64,000 nt of DNA from Massospora cicadina. Lineage: Eukaryota > Entomophthoromycota > Entomophthoromycetes > Entomophthorales > Entomophthoraceae. Shown here in pieces: positions 11,571 to 23,500 of the stretch. The position numbers and the translations under genes are program-made. Position 1 is the stretch's first letter. Each line of letters begins with the position of its first letter. Location: contig JAKSZP010002705.1 in assembly GCA_022478985.1 (NCBI GenBank), forward strand, positions 165,763-229,762. Direction: 5' to 3'. Below the pieces are notes generated by a model that ran no database searches, was not told the origin of the DNA, and saw nothing but the letters and a program-made list of their open reading frames with translations.

Positions 11571-12998
11571 ATGAGCAGATTCATATGCACCAACACCAGC
11601 TGGGAAAAAGTGGCCAGCGCAAAAGGCCCTAAACCCACCCAACCCATCAGAGAAAAACGCCCCAGCAGCACGTTGGGACAACCTCCCCCAAAAAAGGGTG
11701 AGCATAGCGCTGCACCTGGAGTTTTACAATCTTTACAAAAAATGGGCGCTTTCACAAAAATCAAACATTCCCAACCCTTGTCCTCCCTTGAGCACGGCCT
11801 TAGAATTATGGTCAGCAATACCTCCCTCAAATCATAAGAGAAAATGGGAGAGGCCTTCTCCACAATTTTCTAAACACCGTCTCAGTAAATTTTAAAAATT
11901 TACATAGAGGATGGGTGGATGTCAGGTTCATGGACACGGAGGAAGCAGCGGACACAGCAAAAACCAAATTTTCCATAAAAATTAACAATGAAGATCGCAT
12001 TATCCAAAAAGTGTGCACATAATGGAATGAGGCAAATGGCATGTTCATCATATTTGACCAACTCCCAAGCACTGTGCACTAAGATATCCTTAAGGATGAG
12101 CTCCGCATGGGCCTAGAAAGTTACAGCGAAATTAAACAATTTGAATTTAAAAAAAATTCCCCCTCTTGCCCCACCTATGCACAGGGAAGGCAATAGCCAT
12201 TATTAGACCCAACCAGGACGTGGTAGAAAATATCACCCTCTTTCCACGCACGGTGACCATCAATCTCCCTGAAGGCAGCATATCTTGCCCCTTACACATC
12301 ACACCAGAACACACTCTGCCCATCTACGGCTTCTGCTCAGCTCTAGGCCACAAAGACCACGCGTGCCCCATCAAATGCAGGGTAGAAGCACCAGAATTTT
12401 GTGAGGACAATATGGATGAAATGAGCCCAACCTTTGGTAAAATAAGGACGCCGCTTACGCCTTCCACTGGGGTGAAAGAGCCAAAATTACTTTAGTCAAA
12501 CCTGTTTTGTGCAAAGATTGCCATTGCGCACAGGCCACCCACAAGCAGGCTGTGAGTTCCGCTGAGACCCAATCCCACACCACAATTTCCCTAGACCAGA
12601 TCCAGTCAGATGCCATGGAAGCACGGCGAAATAACCTTTCAGACTCCCCACATAAAATTCAACAAAATCAAAGCAAATTTTTCAAACATAACCAATCAGA
12701 CGCCTTCAATTACACTGAAGCAGAACCACCTAGCACCACTGTGGATCCTCCTAGCCAATCACATGCATCCAGCAACAACGTGGTCCATGAGTATGATATG
12801 GAAAACCATATCAGCCAATCACAAAGTGACAACGCTCCTGCACAAAACCCAGTTGCCCTGACACCTAGCTTCTGCATATATAGCCCACAGGTAAGCAGCG
12901 GAAAATTTTATGCTGGTGAGGCACAACACAATCAACGCCAGAGCCAAACTCCTCAGAGTAGTCCGAGCCCAAAGAAACCAAAAAAACTGATGCTATGA
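11571..12998 (+). pseudogene. LINE B ORF1 (CCHC RNA-binding protein), broken
   Basis: The start ATG at 11571 lies at the place equivalent to the ORF1 starts of LINEs C and D. The N-terminal part (11571-11837) is basic and proline-rich. A middle block reads HLCTGKAIAI (about 12170) and is shared by all copies. A CCHC zinc knuckle CSALGHKDHACP follows at about 12330 (first Cys position replaced by F-C, CX2C context weak). The C-terminal part (12507-12998, 163 aa) is Gln/Ser-rich and ends in basic KKPKKL. Several frameshifts separate the pieces. The protein would bind LINE RNA in the cytoplasmic particle. Confidence 0.75.
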
Positions 12999-13049
12999 CC
13001 TCTGAGCAACATGCCAAAACCATCCTATCTGATTGATCCCAAACTCATA

Positions 13050-16000
13050 GCATGACCCGTACTACTAAGGAATGGGGTGACCCCAGTGGGTCGCCCCAAT
13101 GTCCCTGATGTGCAGATTACCGCAATCACCATAGGGACGCTCAATATCATGGGAGCTAAAGCCCCCACATCCCAGGCCAAAAAAATGGCTTTCCTGCACA
13201 ATATCCCCGTGGACATCTTGGCCATCCAAGAACCACACTGTCCACCTGGGGAGGAGGAGTCATGGTCAACCATGGTCCTTTTGGCTAAATCCTTTTGGAC
13301 GTACCACTGTGGGGTGGTAATTTGAGCAACTGTAATCCCCCAGTTAATATCTAAAGCACATCCTCCCTCCTGGAGGGATGGCTGCTTCTAATGGATGTTG
13401 AGTGGGATGGAGAAAACTTCGCTGTGGCGTGCATTTTTGCCTAAATGATCCAAACAACCGCTCAAAATTTTTTCTCCAATATCCTCTCAATCCCCTTCGC
13501 TGAGACAACATTTTTCTCAGGAGATTTCAATTGCTGGCTTGATCCCATAACTGACCACTGGCCCAAAAAAAGGCCATACCCCATGGCCACACGGAACTTT
13601 ACATACTAAAGGCAATGCTGGGCCTATATGACACCATCCCCAAACAGGCCACCACGCTGGCCAACATGATGAGGCCCCACTACAATAACAACCAACTGGT
13701 CTCAATGACCCAGATTGACCTGATGCTCGCCCCCAAAGACTTCCATCACCGTGTATCAAATTTTACAACAACAATTATCCCCCTTTCCGACCACCAAATG
13801 ATTTCAATAAAATTATCATCTGCAGCAAAATACCAAAAGCCATCGACCTGGCACAAGGTTCATCCAAGCACCATCCACCTTCCAGAGCTTAAACTTTAGA
13901 TTGAGAAAGTGATAACAACACAAACAAAATAAAGACCACCTACAGGGAACCCTATCACCGAGTGGGAAATTTTCAAGACTAGAGTAACCAAGAAAGCCTG
14001 TCACTTAACTCCAGAAAGCTGGCCGTGACATCTGCAACAATCAACAAGGCTATCAGACAGCTCCAACACTTATAAAACAACACACCCCACGATGGATACA
14101 GCCCTCAATGGGGACACCTGTGGTTCCAAACATCTGCACAGGTCAACTACCTCTTCAGAAAACACCAGCACTATATCAAAATATGGCACAAATCAAAATA
14201 CATTCTATCTGGTGAAACCCACATGGCCCAATTCTTCTGCCGCTTTAGACCAATCTCAATCTTGGCAACCTGCACACAGGTCCATCGAGCAGATGACACA
14301 CTAGCATCCACACCATCCAAAATATCGGCCAAATTACACCAGTTTTACACAGACCTGTACATGGCGGATTTTGCGGCACCTATCAAATAAAAAATTTTCT
14401 ATCATCTGCTAATATTGAATATATAGCTGATAAACCAGACCCTGCTGAACCCATCACTAGAGAGGAACTATGGGAGGTAATTAAATCAATTCCGCGCCAC
14501 AAGTGCCCTGGGCCTGATGGCCTCCCATATGAATTTTACAAAAAATATTTTGATCACATCGCACCAGTACTACTAGCAACTATGAACAAGTGCCTAGAGG
14601 ACACAGCCCTTCTAGCTGGCGGCCAAGACGCATATGTGGTCACACTCTTCAAAAAAGGAGACCAGGCAGACCTAAACAATTGGCGTCCAATTGCTCTCAC
14701 CAACACTAATACTAAAATACTAACAAAAATCTTAGCTAAGCGTCTGGGATGCATTGCACAGAAAGCCCTCTCCCCCCACCAGTTTGGCTTTATCCCCAAT
14801 CGCTTGATTTGGGATAACATTCACACCATAGTCAACATCTGCCAAGCTAACCCCACAGGCGCCCTTGCCTTCCTGGACCAAAAGAAAGCATATGAATGAG
14901 TGCACTGGGACTACTTGGAACAATGTCTGAAGGCCTTCAACCTCCCACCCCGCTTTATAAACTGGGCGCTCCTCCTAACACGCTCGGCCAGGTTTGCAAT
15001 CAGAGGCCCAGGCTTCCTAACTGACACCATCACCCCACAAAGGGGCCTCAAACAAGGCGACCCGCTTAGCCCCCTACTATAAAATTTCAGCCTTGACCCT
15101 CTCCTCCGCATAGTAAACTCCAAGCTCTCTGGAATCAGGTTGGAAGGACAACTACCAACCAAAATGCTCGCCTTTGCTGATGACTGTGTAGTTGGCGTCT
15201 CAGGCAATAGAGATGCCAGAGCAATTGAGCGCATTATCCACCAGTATGATTCAGTGAGTAACGCCAAGCTGAACAAACAGAAAACAGAGGTTATTTTAAT
15301 GGGAAAATTCAGCTCAAATTGGACCCCCCCTCCCACAACCAACCAAACAACCCACCGCACATCCTACCACAAGACAAAGACCTACCCCAATAAAACCACT
15401 ATGCTTACCCTTCGCACCCCACCCCGCCACCAACCCAGTCCGTCATCTGGGAATATGGCTTGAGGCTGGCGGATATGCACTTGATACCATTGAAACCAAA
15501 ATATTGGACAACATCACAAAAAGAATGATAAGCATGCGGAGGAGTAAAGCTAGTTTATCTGGAAGGGTTGTGTTAGCCAACTCCCTGATCATGTCAAAGC
15601 TATGGTTTTCTGCTAATGCAGTCCCTTTCTCCACAAATTTTACCAACGCAGTCTACAAGCTCCTGCAGAACTGGCTATGGTATGGATACCGCGCACCAGT
15701 CAGGCTGGAAACCATGTATGGCCCACGGAAGAAAGGCGGGATGGGGCTGCTCAATATCACGGAATATGCAACGCAAATCATTAGATCCTGGATAGCTATA
15801 ACAATGTCACCCAACCCGCCATCCCACTGGGACAAGGCAGCCCAAACTAAATTTGCAAGGGCACTACACCTGAGGTGCCCGTCCAACCCTACAACACTGA
15901 TGAAGTATCTAACAACACATCCAACAGCCACAGGACCGCACAACACCAACCGCTACTTCAAACGCGTCTTGTACACCCTAAGACAAGGGGATTGGAGTTT

Positions 16001-16709
16001 CTCCTATGCACAACAATCTGAAGATACTAACCCTCCAATAGAGTATACGTGACTCTACAGAGGACAAATTGTGACCAACTCACCCGCCCCAGTACCACCC
16101 TTCCCTCTATCTCAGATCGACTATCTAGATTACCAAGACGTCCCATATGACTTGCGCACCCAAAGGAAGGTGTGGGACCTCAACACTTGCCCCCTCTTAT
16201 CCCCACAAGTGAGCTCCACAGTGTGGCGCTACATGCGTCACACGTTCAGAACAGCTGACCGCACTTTCTCAATGTTCAAGTCATGCGCCATCTGTGGCAG
16301 CTACAACACGCTGGACCACCGCCTGGAAGAGTGCCCGCCGTCCAAGATTATCTGGGCCAATGTGATGCACCTATTCCAAAAATCACCATAAGCTGAATTC
16401 TGACTATCCCGAGATATCTTAGCACTCAACACAATCTCACCTATCCCCCAGACGCTAAGGGCTTTAATTGTGAGTATTGCAATATGGTCCATTCACACAA
16501 TTGCCCTTGATGCCTTCAACGGGATCTTCCACAACATTAACCAAGCTATTGTCAGGTTTCACAGCCACTTGGACGACAACTTCCAAGCCTGGATATTTGG
16601 ATCACTAAAACAAAAATGGAAGAAACATATGGGTAACTGGCTCTCAATCTGGTTCCTTCGATGTGACACCAAAAACATCACAATCTCTATAGGTGGTACA
16701 CCCTACTAG
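13050..16709 (+). pseudogene. LINE B ORF2 (endonuclease and reverse transcriptase), broken
   Basis: The order is endonuclease, RT, C-terminal zinc motif. Endonuclease: TIGTLNI (13130), DILAIQE (13214), GDFNCWLD (13520). RT: GLPYEFYKKYF (14520), LFKKGD...NWRPI.LTNTNTKILTKI (14645-14735), FGFIPNR.IWDNIHT (14780), FLDQKKAYE (14870), GLKQGDPLSPLL (15048) and the catalytic FADDCVVGV (15170). A Cys-rich C-terminal block (CAICGSYNTLDHRLEECP, 16285-16340) is typical of L1-like ORF2 proteins. From 14582 to about 15330 one frame is open except for a TGA at 14897 and a TAA at 15080; the frame changes near 15330-15500. The end is TAG at 16707. Confidence 0.88.
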
Positions 16710-16913
16710 CCATTGAGCTGTCAAGTCTCTCAAGGCCATAGTCACCCATAACCCGTGGCTACTAGCCACACCCAAGTGTACCATGTCTTGTCTTGCCTTT
16801 CTGGTTCCAACACTTAGTGTGCTCCCCCTCTTTACTTCCCTTTCCACATATCAGATGTGTCAGTCCCCTGGTCAGCCATCCTTGAATAAATAAAAATAAA
16901 ATACTAGGGAGAA

Positions 16914-17048
16914 TTAGGCTTATGATGAATGATAGGCAATTACCACGTGTAAGAGTGGAAGTAGATTCAGGATTATAGGAGGTGATGGCCAGTCTGGTTC
17001 AGAGTTAGAGAAGATCAGGTTAATAATAAGTTGTTAAGGCATTCTTCC
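16914..17048 (-). repeat. Element R 3' LTR, piece 2 of 4
   Basis: 135 bp aligned to 32918-33044, sharing the block GAAGTAGATTCAGGATTATA. It ends with CTTCC (17044-17048), the left copy of the target duplication of the 17049-18811 element. Confidence 0.85.
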
Positions 17049-18058
17049 TGTCGGAAAATTGACTATGGGCTCTGCTAGTTGGCAGGCTAACCAGTATGAA
17101 GACTGGTCAGCCCTTGCCATTTCACCTTAGGCGTTGGGGATAGCAGCGCCAGCTAACCCCTTGGCATGTCACCCATGCCATTCGGGGATTCCCTAGCCTA
17201 AACTCCAACCAACAAAATAAATAATAAACTTATAAACAAAGTCAGAATAGGCAACAGGAGATCTTTATTAAAAGGGAAGCGCCAGGTATTTATACCATTT
17301 ACAAAAGGGCTACTGCGCCCACCGCCGACCTATTGGCTCTTCCGCTGGTTCTTTCAGCCAACCACTTCTCTTCTTCTTCTACTTTATTCTCTTCCCTGGC
17401 ATCAACCCTCTCTCTCCATCCTTCCTGATGTCCAAATTAGTTTTGGCTCATCCTCAGCCTCAAGTTACCAGTGAGCCATATAAATAATTATTCTAATTAA
17501 ATTTAAAATTTATATTTGACCTTCAAGTTGATTTAAATGCACTGAAAACAACTTCAGTCACTCGCTTTGACTTGAAATATCTTGGCATCTTACTGACATC
17601 ACTTCTCATCTTATCTTGATAATAAATGAGGCACCAGCAACAACTTCAGCCACCTCAAACTCATAATTATTGGATCCACTGACATCAGATAATCAGTACA
17701 GTGAATTAAAGGATGATTGAAGCAAACAAATCAGCTTTCCACCAGAAAGCCCACAATGCACCATGAATGGCAGTTGGCATCAAACTCTGATTCTGCTGAC
17801 TGATACTGATTGGATCATCCTCGGCTATTGGTTGCCAGTGATCCTTATACAATTTAGGGCCACCGATTGGCCCCACTCAAACTTACAACCAAACCTGGTG
17901 GAATACTAATTTTGGCATAACCCAAATTGGGGAGCAACTAACCAGCAATCATATCAAATAACACAAAATTTAGTCAATAAGCCATTCCACAAGGATTGGC
18001 ATTTCATCCCAAATAACGATTAATCATTGGAGGATTCCATCTGGTTAAAATTCTGACA
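17049..18058 (-). repeat. LTR2, at the 3' LTR position
   Basis: 1010 bp, TGTCGGAAAATT to AATTCTGACA in plus-strand representation. The close relative at 52977-54006 is 1030 bp. A TTTATTAAAA block near 17270 is the reverse complement of an AATAAA-type signal, agreeing with minus-strand orientation. A CTTCTTCTTCT run lies near 17370. Confidence 0.85.
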
Positions 18059-18250
18059 TTTTCCCCCACTTAACCAGATGGTAATCTTCCTACTTCCAAC
18101 CTCAGCATGTGGGGCGGGCGTCCAGGGCTTTCCCTCTCCGCCACCAACAACCGCTGAAACCAAACCACAGTGGCGAATCACCGCCACCTCTTTACTAACC
18201 TTTAGCTACTTCAGCACCAACCAGCAGAGTCCCCCTGTAATGAGCACCAC
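18059..18250 (-). other. Interior of the two-LTR element (polypurine tract and PBS)
   Basis: On the minus strand, AAGTGGGGGAAAA abuts LTR2 (18071-18059) as a polypurine tract. TGGTGCTCATTACAGGGGG (18249-18231) lies one base from LTR3 as a primer-binding site. Between them is about 160 bp, GC-richer than its surroundings, with no ORF. A 12-bp inverted repeat (18037-18048 and 18070-18081) brackets the tract and LTR junction. Confidence 0.75.
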
Positions 18251-18811
18251 TGTTATGAAATCAGCGGTATCAATAGATTGCTGGTGGATTTTGCACAGGG
18301 TTTGACCCACTGAGCAATCAGGACCAACAATATGATGATCGTTGTCTGCAAAATAACAGTATAAACTTTAAAATAAATACATAGCACTTGCTCCCACAAG
18401 CTCTCTTTTATTAAATATACACAATACCGCGGAATATTTTCTATTCTGCTTTTTCTTAACTCACTCAACAACAACCCTCCTCTTAATCGCCATCTCGCTT
18501 ATATTACAGCGGCTTGGACAATACCACTCTCATAGCTTGGACTATTAAGTCCCACCAATTCTCCTCGTTTCAGCTGGTTATTCTCTTATTTTATATCGCC
18601 CTAATTGTAGGCGATTTAATTTGTGTTATCAAATGTTGATATTGCCTTATTTAGAGGCGATCCGATAATAAAACCATTATATCCAATAAAACCTGCTAAT
18701 CTTAACATTGCCTCATCTCAAGGCACTCAAATACTCAATCTGATGTCATTTTCAGCGGATTGCGCCCTAGCTGTCCCATAATTATTGTCCATCCATATTG
18801 GAATCACAACA
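18251..18811 (-). repeat. LTR3, at the 5' LTR position
   Basis: 561 bp, TGTTATGAAATC to AATCACAACA in plus-strand representation (minus: TGTTGTG...ATAACA). It aligns with the solo LTR at 49749-50327 and the fragment at 58431-58735. Shared features are the TTGC[A/G]CAGGGTT block, a CTTT(T)ATTAAA block (reverse-complement AATAAA) and GAGGCGAT repeats. Confidence 0.85.
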
Positions 18812-18816
18812 CTTCC

Positions 18817-19029
18817 CTATCTCATCAGCCAGTGGAGCAATAATAGGGTGATTTATCCAGAATTTGTTCAGTTGTGAATTTGGCATTATTCAGGAAATCT
18901 CTCAGTACTTTAAATCCCAATATTAATAATAATTTTTGGGCTTTAAGCCTGATAAATTATAAAAAATAATAAAATAAACTGATTTTGAACCAATAGATAA
19001 ATTAAAAATGATTAATTTAGTAGATAATT
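18817..19029 (-). repeat. Element R 3' LTR, piece 3 of 4
   Basis: 213 bp aligned to 36021-36245, sharing GTGATTTATCCAGAA and TTCAGTTGTGAATT blocks. It ends with TAGTAGATAATT (19018-19029), the left target duplication of LINE C. Confidence 0.85.
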
Positions 19030-19042
19030 ACTTTTCTTTCTT

Positions 19043-19062
19043 GTTGCAATCACTATTGCAAC
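19043..19062 (+). other. 5'-terminal hairpin of LINE C
   Basis: GTTGCAA (19043-19049), loop TCACTA, TTGCAAC (19056-19062): a perfect 7-bp stem 13 bases into the element. It is shared with LINEs D and E and structurally with LINE B. Confidence 0.6.
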
Positions 19063-19121
19063 CTATTCAATTCAAGACTGAATCTAGTTTGATAATCTCA
19101 CAGAGGAGATTAGTCTGCGCC

Positions 19122-20538
19122 ATGTCAGGGAGCAGTTGGGCAAGCAAGGTAAGAGGAGCAGGTGGAAGGCCCGCGGCCTCTAACATTCAAAAACGCCCCG
19201 GAGAATCTGGCGGAATTGACAAAAATACTAAGAAACTGGCGGTCACTATTTCCCCAGAGATACTCGCATGGCAAGCATGATGCAACCAGTACATCAACAC
19301 GCCACACTCCCAGCTACTTTCGTCGGTGGAATTCAGAGTCCGCGTGTTTCTGGACGTCCAAAAAATGGCCTTATGGGAAAAATTTTGTGAAGATGTAAAC
19401 ACAATTTTCCCAACTGTGGTGTATGTTGTACCTCACTCCATGTCATGCGGTTGGCTGGACCTAGGTTTTGAAAGCAAAACAGCAGCAGATGAGGCTGCAG
19501 CAGTGTGTGTAGTGGTCGACCTCCCCAAAGGGCAACATTATGTCAAAACTAAATGCACCAGATGGACAAAATCAAACCAAATTTTCCTCACGTTCAACTT
19601 TTTGCCTACTACGGTAAAACGTGACAATTTGGAACAACACCTGAAAGATGGTCTCACCATATATGGCGAAATACAATTGTTTGAAATGCAACGCTTCACA
19701 GTGATACCATACCTGTGCACCGGCAAAGCCATCACAGTACTGACCCCAACTGAGGAGATCACAAAGGACCTAACCCAGATCCCACACACTCCACTTTTAT
19801 TGATATTGCAGGGCATACCACCCACCCATTCTGGGTGACCGTGGACAGTGCGCCCCCCATTTGCACCCACTGTGATGCATTCAGCCATAAGGCACATGCG
19901 TGCCCCATCAAGGAGGGCGTCACATTCTAAGAGCACCCCTTGGTGGCCATGGCCAGTGGAGAGGCGCACTACAAACCAACTGCAAGCACCAAGGAGGCCT
20001 TCCCGTAGGGAGCACAAGGCTGCTACCTACTGGTAAATCCTATTTCCCCACAAGTGCGGAAGAAGGCCAAGCAGGCCCATAGGGCCACGGCCAAGGAAGC
20101 GGCCAAAGCCACCACCGCTATCCCACACTCATAATGCCAGGAGGACATGGAGACCTTCACAGCGGAAGCAACTCAGGAATCCATCAACCAATCAGTTTGG
20201 GAAGCCCATGTCAAGTGGGCCACTCAATCTGAGGATCTGATGGGAGATTTGATCTCACCCAATTGTTGCACCCAAGCTCCAGTTGAAACTGACTTGGGAC
20301 CTATCCCAACTGAAAATTTTTTTTTGACCCACTCAACGGTGCACCAAGCTCACCCGCACCACAAAAAATTCGTTTGACGTCAGGAAAACAAAAAGCAAAG
20401 GCTAAAGCCAACGCGACTCTTTCCACAAAAATCAACAAAAACTCTGATAGCATTGCTGCTAACACCCGCGCTGCTGTGAAGGCCCATGGGGATCTAGAAG
20501 AGGATGGTGGGCCCAGGTGCCCACCCCCTCACACCTAA
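19122..20538 (+). pseudogene. LINE C ORF1 (CCHC RNA-binding protein), broken
   Basis: The reading runs from ATG 19122 (MSGSSWASKVRGAGGRPAAS) to TAA at 20536, a span of about 470 codons like LINEs D and E. The longest open piece is 19326-19838 (170 aa). The zinc knuckle CTHCDAFSHKAHACP lies at about 19860-19905. The C-terminal third is rich in Ala/Lys (KKAKQAHRATAKEAAKA, about 20060-20115), with a predicted helical, basic character. Frameshifts near 19270 and 19800 and stops at several positions break it. The role is LINE RNA packaging. Confidence 0.82.
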
Positions 20539-23500
20539 GGTGTGAAGGGGGAACTTTCACCATAGGGACGTTGAATATTGCCGAACTCAAGGCCTCCCCA
20601 TCCCAGGCTAGGAAACTGAGTTTTTTACAACACAATTTACCCGTGGATATCCTGGCCATCCAGGAGTCCCACTGTCCACGAGGTTCTGAGGAAGCTTGGA
20701 AAGCAATGCTCCTCCCATCCCTATCCTTTTGATCAATTCACTGTGGGGTGCTAATTTGGAAAAATAATTTTTTCAAATTTTTATCCTCAGAAACATTCCT
20801 AAATGGCTGAGTGCTTGTTGTCACCTTCTTGTGGGCCGATGTAGCACATGCAATCATCAACATCTATGCCCCAAATGGTGCATGCGAGTATCAGGAATTT
20901 TTCTCGTTGGTCAAATCCCTCCTGCTACCCACAGACTCCTTCATAGTTGGTGACATGAACTGTTGGCTAAACACACCAATGGACTGGTGGCCTTCCTCAC
21001 CCCACACCCCCCAGGGTCACGTAGAACTACGCGTTCTAAAGGCCACCCTCAGGTTAATGGATGCGCTGCTGTGGCATGCCCCACTGCTTGAAAACATGAC
21101 ATGGCCCCACATCCACAAATGGCCAATTAAGGTCCATGACCCGCATTGACATTATTCTAACGCTGGCAAAATTCCAACCCCACATCTCCCACTTCAAGAC
21201 AACAAAATTGGAATTCTCCAACCATCGACTGGTCTCGCTAACCTACCACCTACCTGTCACGGCTGCTAAGGCCCCAAATTGGTACAAAATCCGCCCCCCG
21301 AGCTCAGGTCACCAGGATTTTCCATGTGGGTAGAAGAGGCAACTATGGCAAAAAGTTTGTTGCACCGTTTTGCATGGACCCCATTTCCACATGGGCAACT
21401 TTCAAAGATGACACCATCCGCCACTCCAGCCATCTCTCCTCCAGACGCTCATGAGCCACATCAGGAGTTATCTCGCGCGCTCTGGCAGAATTGGCACACT
21501 TGGAGTCCAACATCCCAGTTACAGGATACAGCTCTGCATGAGGATGGAAGTGGGCAGAGGCAGCTGCCCACCTCAATGCACTCGAAAGACAACACAAACA
21601 TCGGGTTTGTGTTCAGTACAGGGCCACATGCATCACAAAAGGCGATAAGTGCACCGCACATTTCTTTAGAAAAGTTTTTTGCACCACGCCAGAGCGTGGC
21701 CTGCACACAGGTGCAAAGATCGGATAATTCTATTGCGGATACACCAGCTGAAGTGGCAATCAAAATGCAACAGTATTACTCCGAGTTGTACCACTCTGAC
21801 CCAATTCAGCCGGCCAAAGTGGCGGAATTTCTCAACTGAGCCCACATCCGCTCCATTTTCTGATACCTGGAAATAATGAATTTGATTACTCCGAACGAAT
21901 TATGGACAGCCATTTGCGGTGCACCAAACTGAAAATGCTTAGGCTCAGATGGCATTCCATATGAGTTATGCAAAAAATATTTCAAATATATATCCCCACT
22001 TCTGCTTGCCTCACTTAACCAAAGCCTGTTGGAAATGCGCCTCCTACCAGGAGGACATGAGGCCTTAACTGTCACACTCTTCAAGAAAGGGGATAAGCTA
22101 GACTTAGCCAACTGGCGCCCTGTTTCTCTAACAAACACAGACACCAAAATTCTAACAAAAATCATGGCTAACCGTTTAGGGACTGTAGCATCTGCCACCA
22201 TCTCCCCAGAACAATTTGGTTTCATCCCCAGAAGGTCGATTTGGGATAACGTGCACTCTGTGGCTAATGTATGTCAGTCCACAGCCTCTGGGGCACTTGT
22301 ATTCTTGGACCACCAAAAGCCCTATGATAGAGTAAACTAGGAATACCTCAGGGCCTGCCTCCATCAATTCCGCCTACCCCCTCGCTTCATCAACTGGGTA
22401 ATTCTGCTCACAGAATCTGCAACAATGGCAGTGCGTGGCCCTGGCTTCCTAATGGAAGTAGTCCGCCCTCAAAGGGCCTTGCGACAAGGGGACCCCCTCA
22501 GCCCACTCTTATACAACTTCAGCCTTGACCACTACAGCGAAATGTGAATGCCCAACTCACTGGGGTCCAAGTGCCAGGCCAAGCCCCAGTTAAGATAATG
22601 GCGTTTGCAGATGATTGTGTGGTGGGGATGTCTTATAATCAAGATGCACGCGCGTTTGAAGCTCTCAACAGGAGTATTCCCGGGTAAGCAACGCGGCACT
22701 GAATGCTTCTAAAACTGACTTCATCCTCCTTGGTCGGTTTCAGAACTGCTGGACCCCAGCAATTAGTTCCCAACCTGGCCCATCTGCTCGCCCACGTCCT
22801 CACCCTACTAATTCAAAACACACCGCCCCACTGATGCTCCCCTTCATGCCACGTCCTACCATAGGACTAGTACGCCATCTGGGCGTGTGGATGGAGGCAG
22901 GCGGATACGTGTCAGCAGTAGTGGAGTGCCGTATTCTGGATAAGGTGACGAAGTGAATCGCCTCTCTCAGAGCCCACCCTACTTCCCTTACTGGCCGGAT
23001 TTTTTAGCTAACTCCATGCTCCTCTCCAAAGTCTGGTTTGGAGCCCATGCCATCCCCTTCACCCCAAGCTTCTACAAATCCTTGTACGCCTTGCTGCAAG
23101 GATGGCTTTGGTCAGGCCGCCTTCCACCAGTGTGGCTAGAGGTCATGTTTGGCCCTCAACATCATGGTGGCATGTGCCTGACTTCAAAGCCCATGCCGCC
23201 AAGATCCTGGGTACCTAGATTGCGGCCGTCACCACCCCTACACTCCCCTCCCAACACTGGTCCCGCGCAGCCCGCTCCAACTTCTCCCGCGCCTTGGGCC
23301 TCAACAATCCATCAAACCCCCACTCCCTGATGAAATACCTCGCTTCACATACATCAGCCACAGGTCCTCACGGGACTAAAACCCACTACAAACGAATCCT
23401 CCTCTCCATGCGGAGCGCTGAGTGGAGAATTCGTATCAGCGGACATACAACCCAAAGAGGCCGCCCCTCTCCTCAGTTCACACAAGAGGTACAGGGGCTA

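Larger units (their letters stand above)
11494..16901 (+). mobile_element. LINE B, full-length L1-like retrotransposon
   Basis: This ~5.4 kb element runs from a conserved 5' end (CTTTTCTTTCCTGTTACT) through ORF1 and ORF2 to an A-rich tail (AATAAATAAAAATAAAA). The flanks TACTAGGGGAAG (11482-11493) and TACTAGGGAGAA (16902-16913) are the two copies of its target duplication, with three differences. The insertion point is confirmed by the uninterrupted sequence near 32905. It is more diverged from LINEs C, D and E than they are from each other, so it is a different subfamily. Confidence 0.9.
17049..18811 (-). mobile_element. Short LTR element with two different LTRs
   Basis: The unit is flanked by CTTCC (17044-17048) and CTTCC (18812-18816), and the host LTR of element R is contiguous when it is removed. 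On the minus strand it reads LTR3 (18811-18251), PBS (18249-18231), about 170 bp without an ORF, polypurine tract and LTR2 (18058-17049). The two LTRs are not recognisable copies of each other: 561 bp versus 1010 bp, and each has its own solo copy elsewhere (LTR3 at 49749, LTR2 at 52977). All cis signals are in place but there is no coding sequence. Confidence 0.75.

Noticed and set aside
17049..18058. Solo LTR2 insertion with its own target duplication
   Set aside because: Its inner flank (TTTTC) does not match CTTCC; the matching CTTCC lies beyond LTR3 at 18812, so the pair forms one insertion.
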